From positions 1-64,000 of the forward strand of contig CAYQMX010000017.1 in the NCBI GenBank assembly GCA_964418745.1: DNA of 64,000 nucleotides. Reading direction: 5' to 3'. Position numbers and translations under genes: made by a program. Numbering within the stretch: position 1 is the first letter of the stretch; each line of letters opens with the position of its first letter. This stretch comes from Scleromatobacter sp964418745. GTDB lineage: Bacteria > Pseudomonadota > Gammaproteobacteria > Burkholderiales > Burkholderiaceae_C. The notes below the pieces were generated by a model that was given only the letters and a program-made list of their open reading frames with translations, was not told where the DNA came from and did not search any database. Below are positions 40,410 through 50,734 of this stretch, in pieces.

Positions 40410-40425
40410 TTCAACAATACTTGAA
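40410..40425 (-). promoter_or_regulatory. ArsR operator in the ars promoter
   Basis: TTCAA and TTGAA flank CAATAC as a perfect inverted repeat ending three bases before the arsR ATG. The CTTGAA and TTCAA elements with a six-base centre resemble ArsR boxes. The same stretch lies in the region where the leftward promoter must end, so a bound repressor would block transcription. Confidence 0.75.
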
Positions 40426-40493
40426 AGATTGATGGAATGCAAGCCTTCGCGGCTCGCGTGGGAGCCGGCCGGCCGGATCACTAAACTCTCGCC

Positions 40494-41417
40494 ATGACCA
40501 CGCCGAATCCCGCCAGCCCCGCGCTGGACGCCCTGCTGCGCCGCGCCGACAGCCTCCTGGCCCGCCTGGAGGGCCTGTTGCCGGCGCCCGCCGCCGAGCC
40601 CGACTGGTCGGCGTCCATCGCCTTCCGCTACCGCAGGCGCGCGCACGGCGCGTTCGGCGCGAGCACCCACGGGGGCGTGCTCGAGCCGGTGCGCCACGTG
40701 GCGCCGATCGCGCTGGACAATCTCAAGGAGGTCGACGCGCAGAAGGAGCGCCTGCGCGCCAACACCGCGCAGTTCGTGGCCGGCCGCTCGGCCAACAACG
40801 TGCTGCTGACCGGCGCCCGCGGCACCGGCAAGAGCTCGCTGATCAAGGCCTGCCTGCACGAGTTCGCGCCGCGCGGGCTGCGGCTGATCGAGGTCGACAA
40901 GACCGACCTTGTCGACCTGCCCGACATCGTCGCGCTGATCGAGGGCCGCCCCGAGCGCTTCATCGTCTACTGCGACGACCTGAGCTTCGACGAGGGCGAG
41001 GCCGGCTACAAGGCGCTGAAGTCCATCCTGGACGGCACGGTCTCGGCGTCGTCGGACAACGTCGTGGTGTACGCCACGTCCAACCGGCGCCACCTGCTGC
41101 CCGAGCAGATGAAGGACAACCTGGCCGCCACCCACGACGAGGATGGCGAGCTGCACCCCGGCGAGGCCATCGAGGAGAAGATCTCGCTGTCCGAGCGCTT
41201 CGGCCTGTGGATCAGCTTCTACCCGTTCAGCCAGCCCGAATACCTGGCCATCGTCGGCCAGTGGCTGCGCCATTTCGGGCTGGACGACGCCGCCGTCGCC
41301 GCCCTGCGCGCCGAGGCGCTGGTGTGGGCGCTGGAGCGCGGCTCGCGCTCCGGCCGCGTGGCCTACCAGTTCGCGCGCGATCGCGCGGGGCGGCTGGGCG
41401 CGGGAGACGCGGCGTGA
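40494..41417 (+). CDS. DUF815 family ATP-binding protein
   Basis: The 307-aa protein has a Walker A motif, LTGARGTGKSSLIK, near residue 105 and a Walker B-like FIVYCDDLSFDEGE near 158. A sensor region VVVYATSNRRHLLPEQM lies near 185. DUF815 proteins are AAA+-related ATPases of unknown job, some annotated as DnaA-like. It overlaps the Nudix gene (GTGA at 41414) and is divergent from arsR. Confidence 0.9.
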   Translation: MTTPNPASPALDALLRRADSLLARLEGLLPAPAAEPDWSASIAFRYRRRAHGAFGASTHGGVLEPVRHVAPIALDNLKEVDAQKERLRANTAQFVAGRSANNVLLTGARGTGKSSLIKACLHEFAPRGLRLIEVDKTDLVDLPDIVALIEGRPERFIVYCDDLSFDEGEAGYKALKSILDGTVSASSDNVVVYATSNRRHLLPEQMKDNLAATHDEDGELHPGEAIEEKISLSERFGLWISFYPFSQPEYLAIVGQWLRHFGLDDAAVAALRAEALVWALERGSRSGRVAYQFARDRAGRLGAGDAA

Positions 41418-41920
41418 GCCAGGGGCCGCAGATCAGCGACGCCGACCGCCGCGCGCACACCGAGATCGTCGACTCCGCGGACGCGCCGTCGCACTACGGC
41501 GAGCGCCCCGTCACCGAGGTGGCGGTGGGCGTGCTGGTCGACGCCGACGGCCGCTTCCTGCTGACCTCGCGCCCGCCGGGCAAGGTCTACGCCGGCTACT
41601 GGGAATTCCCGGGGGGGAAGCTGGAGGCCGGCGAGACGGTGGAGCAGGCGCTGCGGCGCGAGCTGCACGAGGAGATCGGCATCACGATCGCCGCCGCCCA
41701 GCCCTGGCAGGTGCTGATGATGGACTACCCGCACGCCCGGGTGCGCCTGAACTTCTGCAAGGTGTTCGCCTGGAGCGGCGCGTTCGAGATGCGCGAGGGC
41801 CAGCAGATGGCCTGGGAGACGCTGCCGGTGCGCAGCGCGCCGGTGCTGCCGGGCACGATCCCGGTGCTCGACTGGTTCGCCGCCGAGCGCGGTTTCGCGG
41901 GGGCGACGTACGGGCCCTGA
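41414..41920 (+). CDS. Nudix hydrolase (MutT-like, 8-oxo-dGTP type)
   Basis: The 168-aa protein has the Nudix box in PGGKLEAGETVEQALRREL followed by HEEIGI, matching GX5EX7REUXEEXGU. The start is a GTG at 41414 that overlaps the stop of the DUF815 gene. In Burkholderiales this gene lies next to DUF815 and is annotated mutT-like, sanitising oxidised nucleotides. The exact substrate is not shown by sequence. Confidence 0.88.
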   Translation: MSQGPQISDADRRAHTEIVDSADAPSHYGERPVTEVAVGVLVDADGRFLLTSRPPGKVYAGYWEFPGGKLEAGETVEQALRRELHEEIGITIAAAQPWQVLMMDYPHARVRLNFCKVFAWSGAFEMREGQQMAWETLPVRSAPVLPGTIPVLDWFAAERGFAGATYGP

Positions 41921-41990
41921 GCGCGCGCCGCGGGAGGCGGGGTTCGCGCCGCGCGAAGCCGCGCGCGCGCCCATTCGCTACACTCGCCGC

Positions 41991-42380
41991 ATGACCTGGC
42001 TCGACGAAGTGAAATGGGATCGTGACGGCCTCGTGCCGGCGATCGCGCAGGAACGCGGCACCGGCGACGTGCTGATGTTCGCGTGGATGAATCGCGAGGC
42101 CCTTGAGCGCACCGCGCAGACGCAGCGCGCCGTCTACTGGAGCCGTTCGCGCCAGAAGCTGTGGGCCAAGGGCGAGGAGTCGGGCCACGTGCAGCAGGTG
42201 CACCAGCTGCGCCTGGACTGCGACAACGACGTCGTGCTGCTGGAGGTGACCCAGCTCGGCCACGAACCCGGCATCGCCTGCCACACGGGCCGCCACAGCT
42301 GCTTCTTCCAGAAGCTGGTGGACGGCGCCTGGACGCCGGTCGAGCCGGTGCTCAAGGATCCGGAGTCCATCTACAAATGA
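41991..42380 (+). CDS. hisI: Phosphoribosyl-AMP cyclohydrolase
   Basis: The 129-aa enzyme hydrolyses PR-AMP in histidine synthesis. It shows VLMFAWMNREALERT, YWSRSRQKLWAKGEESGH, and the zinc cysteines in DCDNDVVLLEV and HTGRHSCFF. The stop overlaps the hisE start (ATGA), so they are coupled. Confidence 0.97.
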   Translation: MTWLDEVKWDRDGLVPAIAQERGTGDVLMFAWMNREALERTAQTQRAVYWSRSRQKLWAKGEESGHVQQVHQLRLDCDNDVVLLEVTQLGHEPGIACHTGRHSCFFQKLVDGAWTPVEPVLKDPESIYK

Positions 42381-42748
42381 CTGCATCGACCAGCGGCAAC
42401 GACAGCCTGGCCCGCCTCGCCGCGGTGATCGAATCGCGCAAGCCCGCCAACGGCGGCGACCCGACCGCGAGCTACGTGGCGCGCCTGTTCGACAAGGGCA
42501 CCGACGCGATCCTGAAGAAGGTGGGCGAGGAAGCCACCGAGACGGTGATGGCCGGCAAGGACGGCGATCCGCAGAAGATCGTCTACGAGGTGGCCGACCT
42601 CTGGTTCCACTCCATGATCGCCCTGAGCCATTTCGGGCTGGCGCCGGCCGACGTGCTGCGCGAGCTCGAGCGGCGCGAGGGCCTGTCCGGGCTCGAGGAG
42701 TTCGCGCTGCGCAAGTCGCAGCAGCGCGACGCCGAGCCCCAGGCCTGA
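42377..42748 (+). CDS. hisE: Phosphoribosyl-ATP pyrophosphohydrolase
   Basis: The 123-aa all-helical enzyme hydrolyses PR-ATP to PR-AMP, the substrate of the coupled hisI. It carries ASYVARLFDKGTDAILKKVG, EEATETVMA and YEVADLWFHSMI, the metal-binding EExxE and D motifs. The ATG at 42377 overlaps the hisI stop. Confidence 0.96.
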   Translation: MTASTSGNDSLARLAAVIESRKPANGGDPTASYVARLFDKGTDAILKKVGEEATETVMAGKDGDPQKIVYEVADLWFHSMIALSHFGLAPADVLRELERREGLSGLEEFALRKSQQRDAEPQA

Positions 42749-42775
42749 CCCATTTCGCCAACCCCGGGAGCACCG

Positions 42776-43126
42776 ATGTCGACCGAAGTCCAGACCTTCC
42801 AGGGCGATGAGCCGCGTACGCTCACGCACGTGCTGTACGCGCTGCACACCATCACCTGGTTCTCCGGCGGCATCTTTTCGGTGATCGCCATCCTCATCAA
42901 CCTGGTGAAGTTCGGCGACCTGCCCGACGACTTCTACCGCAGCCACTGGCGCTGGCAGTCGCGCACGTTCTGGTTCGCCCTGCTGTGGTTCGTGCTGGCG
43001 CTGCCGCTGTGGCTGCTGTTCGTGCTGCCCGGCTGGATCGCCTACGTGGTGATCGGCCTGTGGTACCTCTACCGTTGCCTGCGCGGCTGGATCGCCTTCA
43101 ACGATCGGCGCGCGATGCCTGCCTGA
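42776..43126 (+). CDS. Small DUF4870-like membrane protein
   Basis: The 116-aa product has hydrophobic helices at about residues 24-42 and 62-95 and the YLYRCLRGWIAFNDRR-type end (LYRCLRGWIAF). It lies between hisE and the HIT gene as in many Burkholderiales. The function is unknown. Confidence 0.75.
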   Translation: MSTEVQTFQGDEPRTLTHVLYALHTITWFSGGIFSVIAILINLVKFGDLPDDFYRSHWRWQSRTFWFALLWFVLALPLWLLFVLPGWIAYVVIGLWYLYRCLRGWIAFNDRRAMPA

Positions 43127-43141
43127 GCCGGGAATCCTGCG

Positions 43142-43489
43142 ATGTCACACGACCCCAACTGCCTGTTCTGCAAGCTCGTCGACGGCAAGATCCCGTCGCG
43201 CAAGGTGTACGAGGACGACGAGATCCTCGTCTTCCACGACATCGCGCCGTGGGCGCCGGTGCACCTGCTGCTGATCCCGAAGCGGCATGTCGCGTCGATG
43301 GCCGAAGTCACGCCGGAGGACGGCCCGCTGCTCGGGCGCATGATGGCCCTGATCCCGAAGCTGATGCTCGACAGCGGCGTCACCAACGGATTCCGCATCC
43401 TGGTCAACACCGGCCAGGACGGCATGCAGGAGGTGCCGCACCTGCACCTGCACGCCTTCGGCGGCCCGCGGCCCTGGGCCAAGGGGTGA
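43142..43489 (+). CDS. HIT-family nucleotide hydrolase/transferase
   Basis: The 115-aa protein has the histidine triad HLHLHAFGG at its C-terminus and an N-terminal CLFCKLVDGKIPSRKVYEDD. Members hydrolyse nucleoside phosphoramidates such as AMP-lysine. The gene sits between the hisIE set and tatABC. Confidence 0.94.
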   Translation: MSHDPNCLFCKLVDGKIPSRKVYEDDEILVFHDIAPWAPVHLLLIPKRHVASMAEVTPEDGPLLGRMMALIPKLMLDSGVTNGFRILVNTGQDGMQEVPHLHLHAFGGPRPWAKG

Positions 43490-43587
43490 AAAGCCGGGCG
43501 CTTCACGCGCCCGCGACACCGGTCAACTAGAATGGCGCGTGTTCCTGCCGCATCGGTCGGCAGGCGTTTGCGCCTTGGAGAATCGTT

Positions 43588-43809
43588 ATGGGATCGTTCA
43601 GCATCTGGCATTGGTTGATCGTGTTGTTGGTGGTCGTGCTGATCTTCGGTACCGGCAAGCTGAAGAACATGGGCAAGGACCTCGGCGGCGCAGTCAAGGG
43701 GTTCAAGGACGGCATGCGCGAGGGCACCGCCGACGCGCCGCCGCAGGTGCCCACCAACGCGCCGCGCGACCCGAACACGGTCGACGTCGAGACGAAGACG
43801 CGCACCTGA
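43588..43809 (+). CDS. tatA: Sec-independent protein translocase TatA
   Basis: The 73-aa protein has an N-terminal transmembrane helix (WHWLIVLLVVVLIFGT), the FGTGKLKNMGKDLGGAVKGF amphipathic hinge-helix, and a charged tail. TatA polymerises to form the folded-protein export pore. It is followed by tatB and tatC. Confidence 0.97.
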   Translation: MGSFSIWHWLIVLLVVVLIFGTGKLKNMGKDLGGAVKGFKDGMREGTADAPPQVPTNAPRDPNTVDVETKTRT

Positions 43810-43825
43810 GCGCCGCTGACGCCGC

Positions 43826-44323
43826 ATGATCGATTTCGGCTTCGACAAGATGGCGCTGATCGGCGCGGTGGCGCTGATCGTCATCGGGCCCGAGAAGCTG
43901 CCGCGCGTGGCCCGCACCGTGGGCACGCTGCTGGGCAAGGCGCAGCGCTACGTGGCGGACGTCAAGGCCGAGGTCAACCGCTCGATCGAGCTCGAGGAAC
44001 TGCAGAAGATGAAGTCGCAGTTCGAGACGGCCGCGCGCGACGTGCACGACACCGTGCACAAGGAATTCGACGAGACGCGCGCCGCCATCGAGGGCGACGC
44101 GTCCACCTATGGCGACGCCGCGGCGATGACGCCGCACGAGCCCACCACGCACTGGGCGCGGCCGAAGGCGGCCTACAAGGCGCCGAAGAAGAACTGGCGC
44201 GTCAAGCGCGCGGCGGTGCCGGCCTGGTACAAGCAACGCAACGGCGTGCGCACGCATGCGCAGTCGGGCGCCGCGCGCGTGGCGCGGTTTCGCCCGCGCG
44301 GCAACGGCGGGAGCGCGATTTGA
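43826..44323 (+). CDS. tatB: Sec-independent protein translocase TatB
   Basis: The 165-aa protein has the TatB N-terminus (IDFGFDKMALIGAVALIVIG then PEKLPRVARTVG) and an amphipathic helix. A long tail follows, with the basic segment KKNWRVKRAAVPAWYKQR near residue 117. TatB with TatC forms the receptor for twin-arginine signal peptides. Confidence 0.96.
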   Translation: MIDFGFDKMALIGAVALIVIGPEKLPRVARTVGTLLGKAQRYVADVKAEVNRSIELEELQKMKSQFETAARDVHDTVHKEFDETRAAIEGDASTYGDAAAMTPHEPTTHWARPKAAYKAPKKNWRVKRAAVPAWYKQRNGVRTHAQSGAARVARFRPRGNGGSAI

Positions 44324-44365
44324 TCGCCGCCGCGGCCCCGCGCCTCCCTTTCCGGATCTTCTGAG

Positions 44366-45142
44366 ATGGCCGACAAACCCGACGAGCTCGCGGGCACCGA
44401 GCAGCCTTTCGTCGCGCATCTGATCGAGCTGCGCGACCGCATCGTGCGCTCGCTGCTGGCGGTAGGGGTGGTCTTCGCGATCCTGTCCTACTGGCCCGGC
44501 CCAGCCGCGCTGTACGACCTGCTGGCCAGGCCGCTGGTCGCCCAGATGCCGGCGGGCACGCACCTGATCGCCACCAACGTGATCTCGCCGTTCCTGGTGC
44601 CGCTGAAGATCACGCTGCTGCTGGCGTTCCTGGTCGCCCTGCCCATCGTGCTGTACCAGCTGTGGGCCTTCATCGCGCCGGGCCTCTACAGCCACGAGAA
44701 GCGGCTGGTGCTGCCGCTGGTGGTGTCGAGCACTTTGCTGTTCCTGGCCGGCGTGGCGTTCTGCTACTTCTTCGTGTTCGGCCGGGTGTTCCACTTCATC
44801 CAGAACTTCGCGCCCAAGAGCGTCAACGTGGCGCCTGACATCGAGCAGTACCTCGGCTTCGTGCTGACCATGTTCCTGGCCTTCGGCGCCACCTTCGAGG
44901 TGCCCGTCGTCGTCGTCGTGCTGGTGCGCATGGGCGTGGTCAGCGTGGCCAAGCTGCGCGAGTTCCGCGGCTACTTCGTCGTCATCGCGTTCATCATCGC
45001 CGCAGTGATAACGCCGCCTGACATGGTGTCGATGCTGGCGCTGGCCATCCCGATGTGCCTGCTCTACGAGGTCGGCCTGTGGACCGCGGCGCTCGCGGTG
45101 CGCAAGCCGGCGGCCGCGGCCGACTCCACCAGCACGCCCTGA
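44366..45142 (+). CDS. tatC: Sec-independent protein translocase TatC
   Basis: The 258-aa membrane protein has six helices. FVAHLIELRDRIVRSLLAV, with the conserved E, is near residue 17 and PLKITLLLAFLVALPIVLYQ near 75. A TPPDMVSMLAL-type motif is in AVITPPDMVSML. It recognises the signal peptide. Its stop is within six bases of the convergent DegQ-like gene. Confidence 0.97.
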   Translation: MADKPDELAGTEQPFVAHLIELRDRIVRSLLAVGVVFAILSYWPGPAALYDLLARPLVAQMPAGTHLIATNVISPFLVPLKITLLLAFLVALPIVLYQLWAFIAPGLYSHEKRLVLPLVVSSTLLFLAGVAFCYFFVFGRVFHFIQNFAPKSVNVAPDIEQYLGFVLTMFLAFGATFEVPVVVVVLVRMGVVSVAKLREFRGYFVVIAFIIAAVITPPDMVSMLALAIPMCLLYEVGLWTAALAVRKPAAAADSTSTP

Positions 45143-45148
45143 GCACGC

Positions 45149-45155
<7 letters not shown>
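45136..45155. terminator. Compact hairpin between convergent tatC and the DegQ-like gene
   Basis: GCCCTGAGC and GCTCAGGGC are a perfect inverted repeat spanning the stop codons of both genes. With only two central bases some pairs must open to form the loop. It may serve both directions. Confidence 0.55.
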
Positions 45156-46332
<1,177 letters not shown>

Positions 46333-46333
<1 letters not shown>

Positions 46334-48237
46334 CACCGCGCGTCCGCGACCGCCGGCGTGGCCGCTGCGCTGCCGCTGCGCCGGATCCAGTCGCCGATGA
46401 CGCGCTCGAGCACGGGCAGGGGCAGCGCCCCGTGGTCCAGCACCTCCTGGTTGAACGCGCGCAGGTCGAAGCGCTCGCCGAGCGCGTCGCGGGCCTTCTG
46501 GCGCAGCTCGCGCAGCTTGAGCTCGCCCAGCTTGTAGCCCAGCGCCTGGCCGGGCCAGACGAAGTAGCGGTCGACCTCGGCGGTCGCGTCCTCGCGCGCG
46601 AGGCCGCCGCTGTCGACCATGTAGTCGATGGCCCGCGCGCGCGACCAGCCGAGCGCGTGGATGCCGGTGTCCACCACCAGCCGGCCGGCGCGCCAGGCCT
46701 GCGCGCGCAGGTAGCCGTAGCGGACATAGGGATCGTCGTACAGGCCCAGGTCGTTGCCCAGCCCCTCGGCGTAGAGCGCCCAGCCTTCCACGTAGGCATT
46801 CGGGCCGGCCATGCGGCGGAACATCGGCAGCTGCACCAGCTCGTGCGCGCGCGAGATCTGCAGGTGGTGGCCGGGCACGGCTTCGTGCATGAACAGGTCC
46901 ACCATGTCCCATTTCGGCCGCTGGGCGAGCGCCACCACGTTGGCGTTGAACCAGCCGGGCGTCGAGGCGTCGGCGGCGCCGGCGGAGTAGAACTCCACGG
47001 TGTTGGCGCCCTGGTAGCTGGGGATGGGCCGGATGCCGTAGGGCGTGCGCGGCAGCGTCAGGAACAGCTTCGTGAGTTGCGGGTCGATGCGCTTGGCGAT
47101 GTCGCGGTAGCCCGCCAGCAGTTCGTCGGCATTGGCGTAGTAGTACTTCGGGTCGTGCGCCAGTTGCTCGGCGAACTCGGCGTAGGTGCCCGTGAAGCCG
47201 GCCTGCTTCATCGTCTCGGCGATCGCCACGTGGATGCGCGCCATCTCCGCCACGCCGATCTCGTGCACCGCCTTCGCGTCGAGCGACAGCGTGGTCGTCT
47301 CGCGCACGAACAGCCTGTAGACGGCGTCGCCGTCCGGGTATGCGCTCATCGCGCCGTCCTCGGGGCTGGCCGGCAGCAGTTCGTCGACGATTTCCTTGCG
47401 CAGTTCGCCGAAGGCCGGCACCACCTGCGTCTGCAGCACCGCGGCAGCCTCGTCCAGCAGGGCCGTGCGGCGATCGGCGGGCATGTCGGCGGGCAGGTGC
47501 ATGAAGGGCTCGAGCAGCGGCTGCTCGGTCAGCGGTTTGGCCAGCAGGCGGTCGATCTGCTCGGGCACCTGCACCAGCGAGGCCTTGAACGTGACCCAGC
47601 CCAGGCGCTTGCCGTCGCGCAGCCAGGCCATGTCCTGCGCGATGCGGCGCGGCATCGCCTGCAGGCGCGCCAGCGCGTGGCGGGCGTCGGCCTCGGTGCG
47701 CACCGGGAAGTCCTGCATCATCGCAGGCAGTTCGAGCTGCACGCCGTCCTTGGCCGAGATCACGCGGGTGCGCAGCGCCGGGTAGCGCTGCCGGTCGACC
47801 GCCAGCTGGGCGTCGAGCAGCGCGAAGTCGTACGAGATCCGGTCTTCGCCGGTGAGCACGTCGACGTCGACCTTCTTCAGCGACTTCAACTGCGCGCGCT
47901 CGTGCTCCTCGCGCGCGGCCACGGCCTCGGGCGAGGCGTCGGTCAGGCGGTCGTCGTAGCGATGGTCGCCCACCGCCGTCGCCCACTCCGGGAACTGCTG
48001 CATCTGCCACTGCCAGTCGCTGTCCAGCAGCGCGCGAAAGCGGGTCGCCTCCAGCGTGGCGTGGAAGCGCTTCGCATCGCCCGCCGTCGGCGCGAGCGGC
48101 GTGCGCGTCGGGGCCAGGGGCTGGGCCGGGGCGGGCGCCGCGTGGGCGGCGCACAGCACGAGGACGAGGATGCGGGCCAGGCGAAGGGGTGGGACGGTCG
48201 ACGGCGGGAGCGGGGTGGGGCGGGGCGACAGGGGCAT
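46333..48237 (-). CDS. DUF885 family secreted peptidase-like protein
   Basis: The 634-aa protein has a signal peptide (ending near PAQ) and a long helical body. DUF885 hallmarks are MHEAVPGHHLQISRA near residue 460, with an HExxH-like zinc motif, and the QALGYKLGELKL end. Members are annotated as zinc-dependent carboxypeptidase-like enzymes. It is upstream of and overlaps the DegQ-like gene. The catalytic role is inferred from the motif. Confidence 0.85.
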
Positions 48238-48284
48238 GGTGACGGCGAGTGTGGCACGGGCCGCGCGCGTGGAACAATCCGGCG

Positions 48285-49331
48285 ATGCCCACGCACCGCT
48301 CCGATTCCCCCCCTGCCGCGGCCCGGCCGCTGCTCGTCACGATGGGCGACCCGGCCGGCATCGGGCCCGAGATCGTCGTGCGCGCCGCCGCGGCCGGCGC
48401 GCTGGACGACGCGGTGGTGGTGGGCGACGTCGGCGTGCTGCGCCGGGCCGTGGCGGCGTGCGGACTCGTGCTGCCGGTGGCGGCGCTCGAGCACCCGGCC
48501 GACCGCGCCGGCTGTCCGCCCGACTGCCTCGCGGTGTGCCCGCCGGCCGGCCTGGCCGACGGCCTGGCCGCGCTGCCGTTCGGCGTGGTCGATGCCCGCG
48601 CCGGCGCGGCCGCGGCCTGCTGCATCGAGCAGGCGGTCGCGTGGATGGCGCAGGGCGCGGGGCGCGCCATCGTCACAGCGCCCATCCACAAGGAGGCGCT
48701 GGCGGCGGCCGGCGTCGGCTGGCCCGGCCACACCGAGATGCTGCAGGCGCTGGCCGCCGCGCCCGGCGCCCCGGTGCCGCCGGTGCGCATGATGCTGGCC
48801 AACGACGAGCTGCGCGTCGTGCTGGTGACGATCCACCTGTCGCTGCGCCGCGCCATCGACGCGCTGTCCATCGACGGCATCGTCCAGACCCTGGCCATCA
48901 CGCACGCCGCCGGCCTGCGCTTCGGCCTGGCCGCGCCGCGCATCGCGGTGGCCGGCCTGAACCCGCACGCGGGCGAGGGCGGGCTGTTCGGCGACGAGGA
49001 GATCCGCCTGATCGCTCCGGCCATCGCGCAGGCGCGCGCCGCGGGCATCGCGGCCAGCGGGCCGTTCGCGCCGGACACGGTCTTCATGCGCGCCCGCGAC
49101 GCCACCGGCAAGCCGGGCGAGTTCGACTTCGTCGTCGCGATGACGCACGACCACGGCCTGATCCCGGTGAAGTACCTCGGCGTGGAGCAGGGCGTCAACG
49201 TGACGCTGGGCCTGCCGTTCGTGCGCACCAGCCCCGACCACGGCACCGCGTTCGACATCGCCGGACGCGGGGTGGCCGATCCGTCCAGCCTGGTGGCGGC
49301 GGCGAAGATGGCGCGGCGGCTGGCGCCATGA
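48285..49331 (+). CDS. pdxA: 4-hydroxythreonine-4-phosphate dehydrogenase
   Basis: The 348-aa dehydrogenase of the pyridoxal-phosphate pathway shows LLVTMGDPAGIGPEIVV, the IHKEAL block, GHTEMLQAL, and the metal-binding HGTAFDIAGRG motif. The ATG at 48285 fits the conserved MPTHR-style start better than the in-frame GTG at 48249. It is divergent from the DUF885 gene. Confidence 0.95.
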   Translation: MPTHRSDSPPAAARPLLVTMGDPAGIGPEIVVRAAAAGALDDAVVVGDVGVLRRAVAACGLVLPVAALEHPADRAGCPPDCLAVCPPAGLADGLAALPFGVVDARAGAAAACCIEQAVAWMAQGAGRAIVTAPIHKEALAAAGVGWPGHTEMLQALAAAPGAPVPPVRMMLANDELRVVLVTIHLSLRRAIDALSIDGIVQTLAITHAAGLRFGLAAPRIAVAGLNPHAGEGGLFGDEEIRLIAPAIAQARAAGIAASGPFAPDTVFMRARDATGKPGEFDFVVAMTHDHGLIPVKYLGVEQGVNVTLGLPFVRTSPDHGTAFDIAGRGVADPSSLVAAAKMARRLAP

Positions 49332-49371
49332 AGAAGGCGGCGGACTCTCGCGAGCCGCCGCCTGTGGCACG

Positions 49372-49392
49372 GGACGCCGCGGCGCGGCGTCC
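49372..49392. terminator. GC-rich hairpin between convergent pdxA and mscL
   Basis: GGACGCCGC and GCGGCGTCC form a 9-bp stem with a three-base loop, 40 bases after pdxA and 12 bases after the mscL stop on the opposite strand. No T-run is present on either side, so termination may need Rho. Confidence 0.45.
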
Positions 49393-49404
49393 GGGGCGAT
49401 GCCC

Positions 49405-49812
<408 letters not shown>

Positions 49813-50063
49813 GAGTCTTCTCCTGTATTTTCTGGCTGGTGTTGATGAAGATCATTGATCGTGCGCGACGCGAATTCGTCCGACGCAATGTCCGAGGCGC
49901 AGTATTACCGCACCAGGAACGGCGTCAACACCGGGCGTCGAGCCGGGAGGCGGAGTTGGCGGACCGAGGGTTTGCCTGTGGTGTCCGCGTCACGCGGGGG
50001 CGCGGTTGTGCACGCTAAACTCGCAGGCGTTGCCCAGAACAGAACTTCGGCTCGAGGATGCTC

Positions 50064-50678
50064 ATGAGTGAAAGCGTTGTAGTGCACGACGGTGTGGATG
50101 AAAGCAAGCGCACCTGGATCGCCATCACCTGCGGCGCCGGCGCCGTGGCGGTCGGTGCCACCGCCGTCCCGTTCGTCAGCACCTTCGCGCCATCCGAGCG
50201 GGCCAAGGCCGCAGGCGCGGCGGTGGAAGTGGACATCGCCGACCTGAAGATCGGCGAGAAGAAGACGGTGGAGTGGCGCGGCCAGCCCGTCTGGATCGTG
50301 CGTCGCACGCCCGAGCAGGTGGCGGCGCTGTCCAAGGACACCGCCGAACTGGCCGACCCCGACTCCAAGCGCAACCCCGACGAACAAACCCCGCCCTACG
50401 CGCGCAACGAGCATCGCTCGATCAAGCCCGAGGTGCTGGTGGTGGTGGGCATCTGCACCCACCTGGGCTGCTCGCCCGGCGACAAGTTCACCGCCGGCGC
50501 CCAGCCCTCGCTGCCCGCCGACTGGCCGGGCGGCTGGCTGTGCCCGTGCCACGGCTCCACGTTCGACCTGGCCGGCCGCGTGTTCAAGAACAAGCCCGCG
50601 CCGGACAACCTGCGCGTGCCGCCGCACATGTTCCTGAGCGACACCCGGCTGCTGATCGGTGAAGACAAGAAGGCCTGA
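50064..50678 (+). CDS. petA: Rieske iron-sulfur subunit of cytochrome bc1
   Basis: The 204-aa protein has a twin-arginine-less N-terminal anchor and the Rieske ligands: C131 and H133 in GICTHLGC and C160 and H163 in WLCPCHGS. It passes electrons from ubiquinol to cytochrome c1. The ATG at 50064, after GAGG, is preferred to the one at 50058. It leads the petABC operon. Confidence 0.97.
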   Translation: MSESVVVHDGVDESKRTWIAITCGAGAVAVGATAVPFVSTFAPSERAKAAGAAVEVDIADLKIGEKKTVEWRGQPVWIVRRTPEQVAALSKDTAELADPDSKRNPDEQTPPYARNEHRSIKPEVLVVVGICTHLGCSPGDKFTAGAQPSLPADWPGGWLCPCHGSTFDLAGRVFKNKPAPDNLRVPPHMFLSDTRLLIGEDKKA

Positions 50679-50734
50679 TCCGCGCGCGCGACGCGCCGTC
50701 AACGCCTGCTGCTGAATCAAAACAAGAGGACCGC

